In this document: positions 54,107 through 62,065 of the stretch, in pieces
Layout of the letters: every line of letters starts with the position of its first letter
How positions within the stretch are numbered: the first letter of the stretch is position 1
NCBI RefSeq assembly: GCF_949296715.1
Contig: NZ_CASFQD010000038.1
Location: forward strand, 42,367 to 106,366
DNA: 64,000 nt
Direction: 5' to 3'
From: an uncultured Alistipes sp.
GTDB taxonomy: Bacteria > Bacteroidota > Bacteroidia > Bacteroidales > Rikenellaceae
Program-made: the position numbers and the translations under genes
Notes under the pieces: generated by a model
Database searches by the model: none
What the model saw: the letters and a program-made list of their open reading frames with translations, nothing else
What the model was told of the DNA's origin: nothing

Positions 54107-55969
54107 ATGAAACTCTGGACAACTCTGTTCGCACTGCCCCTGCTGGCCGCCTCGTGCTCCGAAAACCCGGAGCCCGCGCCGCAACCGGAGGCAGGCACCA
54201 TCCGTGTGACCGTGGGTTCCGGTCCCCGGATCGACATCTCCGCCGACACGCGCACCGCACTCGGCGACGACGGCGTGACGGTCCGCTGGACCGACGGAGA
54301 CGAAATCGCCCTGTGGGGCCTCGACGCCGGAGGCGGCGAGCGCTTCTCCGCCGCACCCTTCGCGCTGTGGCACTACAACGCCTCGTTCGGCGAAGCCCGC
54401 TTCCGCGGCGACATTCCGCAGCTCGAAGCCGGGGAGTACACCTACCTGGCCGTCTCGCCCCGCCCCACAGCGGTCGAGGGAACGCGCGCCACGTATGAGA
54501 TTCCGGCCGAGCAGTCCGGCGCCTTCGACGGCGCGTGCGACGTCATGGTCGCCGCGCCCGTCACGGCCGCAGCCCTCACCGAGGGCGACAACAGCGACGC
54601 CGTGCGCTTCGACTTCGCGCACAAGATGCACGTGCTGAAGATCCGCCTCGCCGAGAACCGGCTTTCCGAGCCCGTCACACGGCTCGAGATCGCCTTTCCG
54701 CAGCCCGTCACGGGCCGTCTGACGGTCGACGCCGCGGATGCGGAGGCCGCACCCGAGCTGACCGGCGGCAGCAACGTGCTGACGCTGCGCTTCCCCGAAC
54801 CTTTAGAGGTCACGCCCGAAAACGAACCGGTCGTCTACGCCGTGATTGCCCCGGTCGACATCCCGGCCGAGGAGCAGATCACCCTGACGGCCTTCGGCAC
54901 GGGCGAGCAGTCGAAGCCCGCGACGCTGGACGGCAAGTTCTTCGCCGAGGGCCACACGACGCCCCTTGCGCTGCACATTCCCGAAAAGGCGAAGGTCAAC
55001 ACGACGCTGCGTCTGCACCTGGCCGACACGGGCGAGGAGACGCTCGGCGAGCGCATCGACGCATTCACCCTCACGACCGACATCGAAGGGGTGCTCTTCG
55101 ACAACGGCACGCAGAGCCGCACCTTCGCCGTCACGGGCGCGGGCGACTACGACCTGATCTTCGAGGAGTTCCCCGAGGCGCTGCAGGGACAAAACATCAC
55201 CGTGGCCTACGAATCCGAGAACGCCGTGCTCTACCGCACCGTCGCGCTGCCCGCCACCCTGAACAAGGGCCAGGTCAACGAGGTGGCCACACCGCTCTCG
55301 GTGCCCTACCTGCTCGAGGAGACCTTCGACAACGTGCCGGGCTTCGACTACAACGCCGGCAACAGCACGTCGACAACCTCCAGCGGCAGCAACACCGCCA
55401 AGCAGCTCTCCGAATACGGCATGGCCGAGGGGTGGAGCGGCGCCCGCTGCGGCGTCGAGGCCGGCAAGGCGATGCGCATCTGCTGCCGCAACGAATACGC
55501 CGGATCGCTGTTCGTCTACGTCCACGGCACCTACCACGGCCGCGTCGACTCGCCGGCCCTGACGGGCATCCGCGACGGCAAGAGCCCGAACATCCGCATC
55601 ACGTTCAACTACTCCTTCAACCGCGAGTGCAACACCGGCGGCACGAACCAGCCCTACCTGGCCTTCAGCATCACCGACGACGCGAACCTCAACACGGTCG
55701 GCACGTCGAGCCCCGGCAGCGAGTACTATACGTGGAACATCCCCGGTGCGCTGCTCACCGATCTGACGGGCGAGCTCTCGGGATCGTTCGACAACATTCC
55801 GCTCGGCGGCGAGAGCGCCCCGGTGCGCATCGAGGGGGCGGTCAACACGCAGCGCCTGGTCTGGGAGGTCTACATGAAGGACAAGGAGACGGGCAGCGGC
55901 TTCACCCGCAACACGATGAGCAACAACTGGGTCTACATCGACAACATCCGCGTCTCCATCGACAAATAA
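54107..55969 (+). CDS. fimbrillin-like (Mfa/FimA family) surface lipoprotein with C-terminal jelly-roll
   Basis: This 620-residue lipoprotein has a signal ending LAASC (Cys17). The N-terminal half has the fimbrillin pattern: RIDISADTRTALGDDGVTVR followed by WTDGDEIALWG, then an AGEYTYLAVSP strand and AHKMHVLKIRLAENRLSEPV. About 200 C-terminal residues (from YLLEETFDNVPGFDYNAGN) look like a separate beta-sandwich ending WVYIDNIRVSIDK, which resembles the ends of the two PCMD-type proteins of the same operon. Fimbrillins are exported as lipoproteins and may be polymerised as pili or stay as adhesins. It is the first gene of the operon. Confidence 0.75.
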   Translation: MKLWTTLFALPLLAASCSENPEPAPQPEAGTIRVTVGSGPRIDISADTRTALGDDGVTVRWTDGDEIALWGLDAGGGERFSAAPFALWHYNASFGEARFRGDIPQLEAGEYTYLAVSPRPTAVEGTRATYEIPAEQSGAFDGACDVMVAAPVTAAALTEGDNSDAVRFDFAHKMHVLKIRLAENRLSEPVTRLEIAFPQPVTGRLTVDAADAEAAPELTGGSNVLTLRFPEPLEVTPENEPVVYAVIAPVDIPAEEQITLTAFGTGEQSKPATLDGKFFAEGHTTPLALHIPEKAKVNTTLRLHLADTGEETLGERIDAFTLTTDIEGVLFDNGTQSRTFAVTGAGDYDLIFEEFPEALQGQNITVAYESENAVLYRTVALPATLNKGQVNEVATPLSVPYLLEETFDNVPGFDYNAGNSTSTTSSGSNTAKQLSEYGMAEGWSGARCGVEAGKAMRICCRNEYAGSLFVYVHGTYHGRVDSPALTGIRDGKSPNIRITFNYSFNRECNTGGTNQPYLAFSITDDANLNTVGTSSPGSEYYTWNIPGALLTDLTGELSGSFDNIPLGGESAPVRIEGAVNTQRLVWEVYMKDKETGSGFTRNTMSNNWVYIDNIRVSIDK

Positions 55970-55979
55970 ACGAGCAGCC

Positions 55980-56744
55980 ATGAAACGATATTTCGCATAC
56001 ATCATCGCCGCGGCGGCACTCGCCGCCGGGTGCGCCGAAAAGGAGGAGGGCGCCGCAGGCAGGGGCTTCGGACGTCTCGAGATCGAGACGTCGGCCGACA
56101 CGCAGATCGTCACGCGGAGCGTCCCGACGCCCCCGGCCGGCGAGTTCTCCCTGACACTCACGGGCGACGGCTACGAGGGACGCTGGGAGAGCGTCGACGC
56201 CTTCGCACAGTGCGACACGATCTTCCGCGAAGGGAACTACACGGCCCGCATCGCGTGGGGCGACTCCGCGGCCGAAGGGGCCGACAAGGTCTGCTACGCC
56301 GGTGAGCGGCAGTTCACGCTGCAGGCCCGCCGCACCAACACGGTTTCGGTCACGGCCACGGTCGCCAACTCGCAGACGCGCGTCCGCACCACGGAGCAGT
56401 TCCGCAACTACTTCCACGACGCAAGTTTCACCGTCCGCACCGGTGCGGGCAACACGTTCGATTTCGCGGCCGAGGGCGGCGAGGTGGTCTTCGTGCAGGC
56501 AGGGACGACGCTCAAGGTGAGCGGCACGGCCCGCCGCCAGAGCCAGACCGGCACGGACGAGGGACCGGAAGTGACCTTCTCGGCCACGCTCGAGGGCGTG
56601 ACGAAGGCCCGCACGTGCCACACCTTCACCTTCGACGCCTCGCAGGCGGGCAGCGCGACGGTCACGATCCTGCTCGACGAGGGCGAGCAAATCATCGCAC
56701 CCGTCGAGATCGAACTCAACGACGAAGCCACCGACAACGAATAA
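55980..56744 (+). CDS. DUF4493-type lipoprotein
   Basis: This 254-residue lipoprotein has a signal ending LAAGC (Cys18). Its body follows the DUF4493 plan known from Bacteroidota: GFGRLEIETSADTQIV at the start, PAGEFSLTLTGDGYEGRWES, a GNYTARIAWGD strand, a VCYAGERQFTLQARRTNTV core and VTILLDEGEQIIAPVEIEL near the end. No catalytic residues are evident; the fold is probably an Ig-like beta-sandwich. It starts 10 nt after the fimbrillin-like gene, so it is co-transcribed and probably translationally linked. Its function is unknown, with a structural or adhesive surface role most likely. Confidence 0.75.
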   Translation: MKRYFAYIIAAAALAAGCAEKEEGAAGRGFGRLEIETSADTQIVTRSVPTPPAGEFSLTLTGDGYEGRWESVDAFAQCDTIFREGNYTARIAWGDSAAEGADKVCYAGERQFTLQARRTNTVSVTATVANSQTRVRTTEQFRNYFHDASFTVRTGAGNTFDFAAEGGEVVFVQAGTTLKVSGTARRQSQTGTDEGPEVTFSATLEGVTKARTCHTFTFDASQAGSATVTILLDEGEQIIAPVEIELNDEATDNE

Positions 56745-56759
56745 TAAACACACGACGAT

Positions 56760-58100
56760 ATGAAAATCTTTACCAAGATTCTGGCAGCCATGACCATCGC
56801 GGCGATGCTCGCGACGGGCTGCGTCAAGGAGGAGCCGAACTACAGGCAAAACGGGCAGAACGGCGGACAGGGGACGGCCGAAGCCGTGGGATACCTCTCG
56901 CTGGAGGGGCTCTCGATGCGCGTCATCTACGACGCCGATACCGAAATCCGTCCGGACGACACCGGGGACGAGACGCAGCGTCCGGCCTCACGCGCCGACG
57001 GGGCGCAGCCCGCGGTGGACGACTTCCTCGTGGAGATCGCCGACGCCTCGGGCAAACCGGTGCTCACGCAGAGCTACGGCGAGCTGAAGGCCTCGTTCGC
57101 CGGAGCCGACAAGCGGCTGGAGCTGCCTGTGGGCAGCTATACGATGAAGGTGCGCTCGGAGGAGGAGACCGCCACGCCCGCCGTCGGATGGGAACACCCC
57201 GTCTACGGCACGACGGTCGACTTCGCGATCCGCAAGAACGAGGCGACGTCCGTGGGCGAGGTGGTCTGCAAGCTGCAGAGCATCAAGGTCACGGTGATGT
57301 GCTCGGCGGACCTGGCGGCCAAGCTGACCGACGACACGGCATCGACCGTCTCGCTGGGCGACGTCTCCACGGTCTTTGCACTCGATGAGACCCGCGCGGC
57401 CTACTTCCTGCCGCAGGCGGAGACCAACACGCTCGAATTCAAGCTGACGGGCAAGTTCGCCGACACGCAGGAGCCCACCGACTTCTCGAAGACCATCACG
57501 GGCGTGAAGGCCGGGCAGTGGCGCAAGATCGCGCTGGTGATCTCCCACGCCGACAAGGGCGACATCCAGCTCGACATCACCGTGGACAACTTCGTCGAGG
57601 ACGAGGAGATCGTCGTCGACGGCACGGAAGATACCGAAGAACCGGGCATCGAGGAGCCCGGCACCGATCCGGAACCCGGCAACGAGGCCTCGATCGTCTG
57701 GAAAGGCTACGACATCGACAGCCAGCAGACCGTAACGGCCGACATGCAGATCGAGCTCGACGTCACCGTGCCGAAGGGCATCCGTTCGTTCGTCGTCACC
57801 ATCGAATCCGCAACGCTGACGCCCCTGCTGCCGACCATCGGACTGCCGGCGCAGTTCGACCTCTGCAACATCGAGGACGAGAAGCTGCAGGCGCTGCTCG
57901 GCAATTCGATCGAAGAGGGCGGTCTGGGCTTCCCGATCAACGAGGAGGTCCGCGATCAGACCTACGTCCCCTTCTCGATCACCTATTTCGTGCAGATGCT
58001 GGTGAACATCCCCGGCGAGCACAATTTCAAACTCGACGTCACGGACAACGAGGGCGCCACGATCACCAAGACCGTGCAGCTGCTCACGCCGGCACAATAA
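56760..58100 (+). CDS. DUF4493-type lipoprotein with acidic linker and extra beta domain
   Basis: This 446-residue lipoprotein has a signal ending LATGC (Cys21). The N-terminal half is DUF4493-like (VDDFLVEIADASGKPVLTQS, LELPVGSYTMKVRSEEE, FAIRKNEATSVGEVVCKLQS). An acidic, Pro/Glu-rich linker follows at about 280-305 (DGTEDTEEPGIEEPGTDPEP), and then a C-terminal beta-rich domain of about 140 residues ending TKTVQLLTPAQ. The linker looks like a flexible stalk that would lift the last domain from the membrane. The gene lies 15 nt after its predecessor. No enzyme motif was recognised. Confidence 0.75.
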   Translation: MKIFTKILAAMTIAAMLATGCVKEEPNYRQNGQNGGQGTAEAVGYLSLEGLSMRVIYDADTEIRPDDTGDETQRPASRADGAQPAVDDFLVEIADASGKPVLTQSYGELKASFAGADKRLELPVGSYTMKVRSEEETATPAVGWEHPVYGTTVDFAIRKNEATSVGEVVCKLQSIKVTVMCSADLAAKLTDDTASTVSLGDVSTVFALDETRAAYFLPQAETNTLEFKLTGKFADTQEPTDFSKTITGVKAGQWRKIALVISHADKGDIQLDITVDNFVEDEEIVVDGTEDTEEPGIEEPGTDPEPGNEASIVWKGYDIDSQQTVTADMQIELDVTVPKGIRSFVVTIESATLTPLLPTIGLPAQFDLCNIEDEKLQALLGNSIEEGGLGFPINEEVRDQTYVPFSITYFVQMLVNIPGEHNFKLDVTDNEGATITKTVQLLTPAQ

Positions 58101-58113
58101 ACCCCCGCACGCC

Positions 58114-60261
58114 ATGAAACACGCATTTTCATACGCCGCCGCGCTGTGCTGCCTGCTCGCCGCCGCTTCCTGCTCGAAGTCGGAGACCGACGATGCCGCC
58201 CGCGGCACGTGCGGCACGATGGAGCTGACCGTCGCGGGCACGCGCAGCGACGCGCAAGGCGGGGAGTACGACCCGCTGGAGCACCTGACCGTCAGCATCT
58301 ACGACGACGCGGAGCAGCTGCTGCGCCGCTACACGTCGCAGGACGGCATCCCCGAACGGTACGAACTGCTGGCGGGCAGCTACCGCATCGCCGTCGAGGC
58401 GGGCGAAGAGGCGGCCGCCTCGTTCACGCTCCGCCGCTACACGGGCGAGGAGCGCTTCGCGGTCTCGTGCGGCGCCACGACCCCCGTCGAGGTGACGTGC
58501 CGCCGCACGAGCGTCGCGGCACAGGTCGCATTCGACAAAAGTGTCCCGGAGTCCTTCGGCCAGAACTATGCCGTCTGGATCGCACCGGGCGATGCGGCCG
58601 ACGAGACGCAGATCGCCCAGGGCAGCCAGGCCGGACTGGAGTTCACGGCCGACGCCACGGGCTACTTCACCCTGCCCGAGGGGGTCTCGACCCTTGCCTG
58701 GAAATTCCGCGGCGAGCACGCCTCGCGCGGCGAGGTGGTCAAGGAGGGGACGCTCGACGTGAAGGCGGGCGACAACTGCACGCTGAAGTTCCGCTTCAGC
58801 CCCGACCTGCCGGGATTCATCGAGTGCTTCACGATCACGGTGGACGACTCGACAGACGACCGCGACGACACCTTCGTCTGGGCCGACATCACGATCGAGG
58901 GCGACGGCTTCGACATGGACCAGACGCAGGAGTACACCCCCGGCACGCCGAAGAGCTACCTGATCGGCAGCGCCGCATCCATCGCCACGGCGACGCTCGC
59001 CGTCGGTGAAGAGGTCCACGACCTGCTCAACGCCGCACCCGCGGGCGTCGAGGCCGTGCGGACCGACGAACGCCACCTCACGGTGACGCTCGGCGACGAG
59101 TTCTTTGCGGGACGCCCCGCCGGCGTGCTGGCGCTGACGTTCCGCGTCACGGACGCCAACGGCGGCGAACTGGAGCGCAACGCATCGTTCCAACTCCAGG
59201 GCCTGCTGCCGATCGAAAAGGGTGACTGGAGCCTGTGGAGCCGCACGCTCACGCTCCGCGCCTCGGCGGCCGATCCCGAAGCCGAAGTGCTCTTCACGCT
59301 CCGCACGACGGAGGGCGAGGAGCAGCTGCCGGGCGTGCGCGGCGAAGACGGCATCCACACGGCGACCTTCGCCCCCGGATGGACAAGCTCCGAGAACGAG
59401 AACGGCCTGACGTGCCATACGCCCGACGAAAAGGGCCTCCGCGTCGGCACGCACTACACGTGTGTGGCCACGATCAACGGCGTGGAGTATACGGCGACGC
59501 TCGACACCCCTGCGGGCGACGCGATCTCCAACGCCGGCATGGACGACTGGTCAACCTACGTCGTCGCGGGATGGTCCGTTTTGAGCGGCGAGGTGCCCTA
59601 CCCGAACGCCGACAGCGGGACCGTCTTCTGGGTCGGCGGCAACAACAAGCAGACCAACGCCCTCTGCACCGGTGCGGAGATCGAGGGCAGCAACGGCCTC
59701 TGCGCCCAGCTCAAACCGATGGAGGCGGCGGGTGTCTTCGCCGCGGGCAACCTCTTCACCGGCACGTTCGAGGGAGGTCCGAACTTCCTCGACATGTACG
59801 GCCTGGCCCATTTCGGCGCGGTCTACGACTTCACGGCCCGCCCCACGGCGCTGCGCCTGCGCTACAACGCCACGATCACCAACGTGACCAACACGGGCAA
59901 GAGTTCGCTCACCACCGGGGACCTCGACCAGGGCCGCATCTTCGTCTGCATCACCGACTGGACGGCGCGCCATACCGTCAAGTCGGGCTCGAGCTTCGAC
60001 GAGACGACCTTCTGGGACCCCGCCGCCACGACATCGCTCCCCGAAGGCCCGATCCTCGGCTACGGATCGCAGATGCTCACCGAGTCGACCGACGGCTGGC
60101 AGACGCTGACGATCCCCATCCTGTGGTACGACCGCAACGCCGCTCCCGCGGCCGGGAACTTCTCGCTGTCGATCTCCTGCGCCACAAGCTACAAGGGCGA
60201 CTACGTGGCCGGCAGCACGAACAACCTGCTCTACGTCGAGGATTTCGAATGGGTATACTAA
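58114..60261 (+). CDS. DUF4493-PCMD lipoprotein
   Basis: This 715-residue lipoprotein has a signal ending LAAASC (Cys21). The first 240 residues are DUF4493-like (GTMELTVAGTRSDAQGG, YELLAGSYRIAVEAGEEAA, FAVSCGATTPVEVTCRRTS). Ig-like segments follow (about 250-470). The last 240 residues form a PCMD domain (putative carbohydrate metabolism domain), seen as GNLFTGTFEGGPNF, ARPTALRLRYNATI, GRIFVCITDW and LLYVEDFEWVY. PCMD domains resemble beta-jellyroll carbohydrate-binding modules, so glycan binding is plausible. It is the fourth and largest operon member. Confidence 0.78.
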   Translation: MKHAFSYAAALCCLLAAASCSKSETDDAARGTCGTMELTVAGTRSDAQGGEYDPLEHLTVSIYDDAEQLLRRYTSQDGIPERYELLAGSYRIAVEAGEEAAASFTLRRYTGEERFAVSCGATTPVEVTCRRTSVAAQVAFDKSVPESFGQNYAVWIAPGDAADETQIAQGSQAGLEFTADATGYFTLPEGVSTLAWKFRGEHASRGEVVKEGTLDVKAGDNCTLKFRFSPDLPGFIECFTITVDDSTDDRDDTFVWADITIEGDGFDMDQTQEYTPGTPKSYLIGSAASIATATLAVGEEVHDLLNAAPAGVEAVRTDERHLTVTLGDEFFAGRPAGVLALTFRVTDANGGELERNASFQLQGLLPIEKGDWSLWSRTLTLRASAADPEAEVLFTLRTTEGEEQLPGVRGEDGIHTATFAPGWTSSENENGLTCHTPDEKGLRVGTHYTCVATINGVEYTATLDTPAGDAISNAGMDDWSTYVVAGWSVLSGEVPYPNADSGTVFWVGGNNKQTNALCTGAEIEGSNGLCAQLKPMEAAGVFAAGNLFTGTFEGGPNFLDMYGLAHFGAVYDFTARPTALRLRYNATITNVTNTGKSSLTTGDLDQGRIFVCITDWTARHTVKSGSSFDETTFWDPAATTSLPEGPILGYGSQMLTESTDGWQTLTIPILWYDRNAAPAAGNFSLSISCATSYKGDYVAGSTNNLLYVEDFEWVY

Positions 60262-60278
60262 CGATAAACCGCACGACC

Positions 60279-61142
60279 ATGCGCAACAGAATACTTACAA
60301 CGCTCGTCTCCGCGCTGTGCCTCGCCGGCACGGCCGGGACGGCACAGGCACAACAGACGGCGGAGCAGCCGGCAGCCGCGACGGCGGAATATGCCGCCGT
60401 GACCGATGCCGGAACCGCACCGGCAACCGCCTCACCGGCCCGGCGGCCCATGACCATCAACGAGATGCGCATGCGCCGCGGCCTGACCGACCGCCATACC
60501 CTCTTCGTCCCCAAGGGACAGTGGATCTTCGGCGGTACGGCCTCCTACTCGACCCACACCAACGACCGCTACCAGCTGCTCATCATCGAGGACATCAACT
60601 CCACGGGCTACACCTTCCGCGTCAGCCCGATGATAGCCTACGCCCTGCGCGACAACATGGCCATCGGTGCGCGCTTCGCCTACTCGAGGTCGCTGCTCAA
60701 GCTCGACAACGCCTCGCTGAAGTTCGGCGACGACGTCGACGCCACGGAGTTCCGCGCCCGGGACTTCTACACGCTCACGCACAGCTATACGGCCTCGGTG
60801 ATCTGGCGGCAGTACATCCCGCTGGGCAACAGCAAGCGCTTCGCGCTCTTCAACGAGATGCAGCTCTCGGGCAGCGGCTCGCAGGCCAAGTTCGCGAACG
60901 ACTCGCCCGTCAAGGGCACCTACCAGACCGGTTACAGCATCTCGCTTGGCTTCTCGCCCGGCATCGTGGCCTTCGCGACGAACAACATGGCCGTGGAGGT
61001 CAACGTCGGCGTGATGGGCATCTCGTACAACCACATCGACCAGGTCCACAACCAGGTGCGCGAGGGCAAGCTCGACACGAGCATGATGAACTTCAAGGTC
61101 AATATCTTCTCGATCGGCCTCGGCATGGCCTTCTACCTCTAA
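60279..61142 (+). CDS. outer-membrane beta-barrel protein, first of two paralogues
   Basis: With the ATG at 60279 the product has 287 residues. A signal peptide (ending AQAQ at about 26) is followed by an Ala/Thr/Pro-rich stretch and then RMRRGLTDRHTLFVPKGQWI. From there about eight to ten amphipathic strands alternate (FGGTASYST, GYTFRVSPMIAYALRDN, MAIGARFAYSRS, ALFNEMQLSGSGS, VEVNVGVMGISYNH) and the end is FSIGLGMAFYL, with the aromatic/aliphatic terminus used by the BAM machinery. It shares its strand order with the next gene. A small porin-like or assembly-platform role is possible, but function is unknown. Confidence 0.78.
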   Translation: MRNRILTTLVSALCLAGTAGTAQAQQTAEQPAAATAEYAAVTDAGTAPATASPARRPMTINEMRMRRGLTDRHTLFVPKGQWIFGGTASYSTHTNDRYQLLIIEDINSTGYTFRVSPMIAYALRDNMAIGARFAYSRSLLKLDNASLKFGDDVDATEFRARDFYTLTHSYTASVIWRQYIPLGNSKRFALFNEMQLSGSGSQAKFANDSPVKGTYQTGYSISLGFSPGIVAFATNNMAVEVNVGVMGISYNHIDQVHNQVREGKLDTSMMNFKVNIFSIGLGMAFYL

Positions 61143-61155
61143 AACCGGTACGCAC

Positions 61156-62061
61156 ATGAAACGAATTATCCTTCTACTTCTGACGACCTGCACCGTGGCT
61201 GCGGCCCGTGCGGAGAAGCCCCGGTTTGCGGACCAGAGACAGGCGACGCCGACCACGGCCGTGACTACCGTCACGACGACCGCGACAACCGCAGCGGAGA
61301 GCGGCTCCCAGCAGCTCGACCGCGCGCGCGCCGAGCTGCGCAAGCAGCGCTTCCTGCCCACGCGCCGGCGCATGGACCGCGAGATCAACCGGCTCAAGTT
61401 CGCCTACAAGGGCGAGGTCATCATCGGACTGACGGCCTCCTACGGTACGCTCTCGAGCGACAACGCCGACGTGCTGACCATCCTGTCGAGCCTCTCGGCC
61501 GACGGCGCCATCGCCACCATCAAACCCTCGGTCGGCTATTTCTACCGCGACAACCGCTGCCTCGGCGTCCGCTTCGGCTACAACCACATGAGCGGCACGC
61601 TCGACGGCGACTACGACTTCGGCGAGAGCAACGACTTCTCGGGGTCGCTGCCCTACCTCGACATCTCGAGCAACAACTACTCGTTCGGCATCTTCCACCG
61701 CTCCTACGCCGGGCTCGATCTCCGCGGACGCTTCGGGCTCTTCGCCGAATTCGAGCTCTCGGTCTCGACCGGCTCGTCGAACGACGCCCACAAGCGCGAC
61801 GGCGAAATCAAACGCATCTACGGGGACAATACGAAGCTCAAACTCGCGTTTAATCCCGGAGCGGCCGTCTACATCTTCCCGAACGTCTGCGCCACGCTCT
61901 CGTTCGGACTGGGCGGCATACAGTACACCTCGGTCACGCAGCGGGATGCCGACGGCAACAAGATCGGTACGCGCAAGGCTTCGAACATGCGCTTCCGGCT
62001 GAACATCGCCGCCATCAACTTCGGCATGACCATCCACCTGTGGGACAAGAAAAAGCAGTAA
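61156..62061 (+). CDS. outer-membrane beta-barrel protein, second of two paralogues
   Basis: This 301-residue protein has a signal peptide (about 19 residues, ending AAARAE), a Thr/Ala-rich segment (31-50), a short helix with Arg-rich residues (LRKQRFLPTRRRMDREINRL) and then a barrel. Strands match the preceding protein in order: FAYKGEVIIGLTASYGT, IKPSVGYFYRDN, RFGLFAEFELSVSTGSS, ATLSFGLGGIQYTS and the closing FGMTIHLWDKKKQ. It follows its paralogue by 13 nt and precedes the last lipoprotein gene by 4 nt. The charged last six residues differ from the usual aromatic end. Confidence 0.78.
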   Translation: MKRIILLLLTTCTVAAARAEKPRFADQRQATPTTAVTTVTTTATTAAESGSQQLDRARAELRKQRFLPTRRRMDREINRLKFAYKGEVIIGLTASYGTLSSDNADVLTILSSLSADGAIATIKPSVGYFYRDNRCLGVRFGYNHMSGTLDGDYDFGESNDFSGSLPYLDISSNNYSFGIFHRSYAGLDLRGRFGLFAEFELSVSTGSSNDAHKRDGEIKRIYGDNTKLKLAFNPGAAVYIFPNVCATLSFGLGGIQYTSVTQRDADGNKIGTRKASNMRFRLNIAAINFGMTIHLWDKKKQ

Positions 62062-62065
62062 GACC

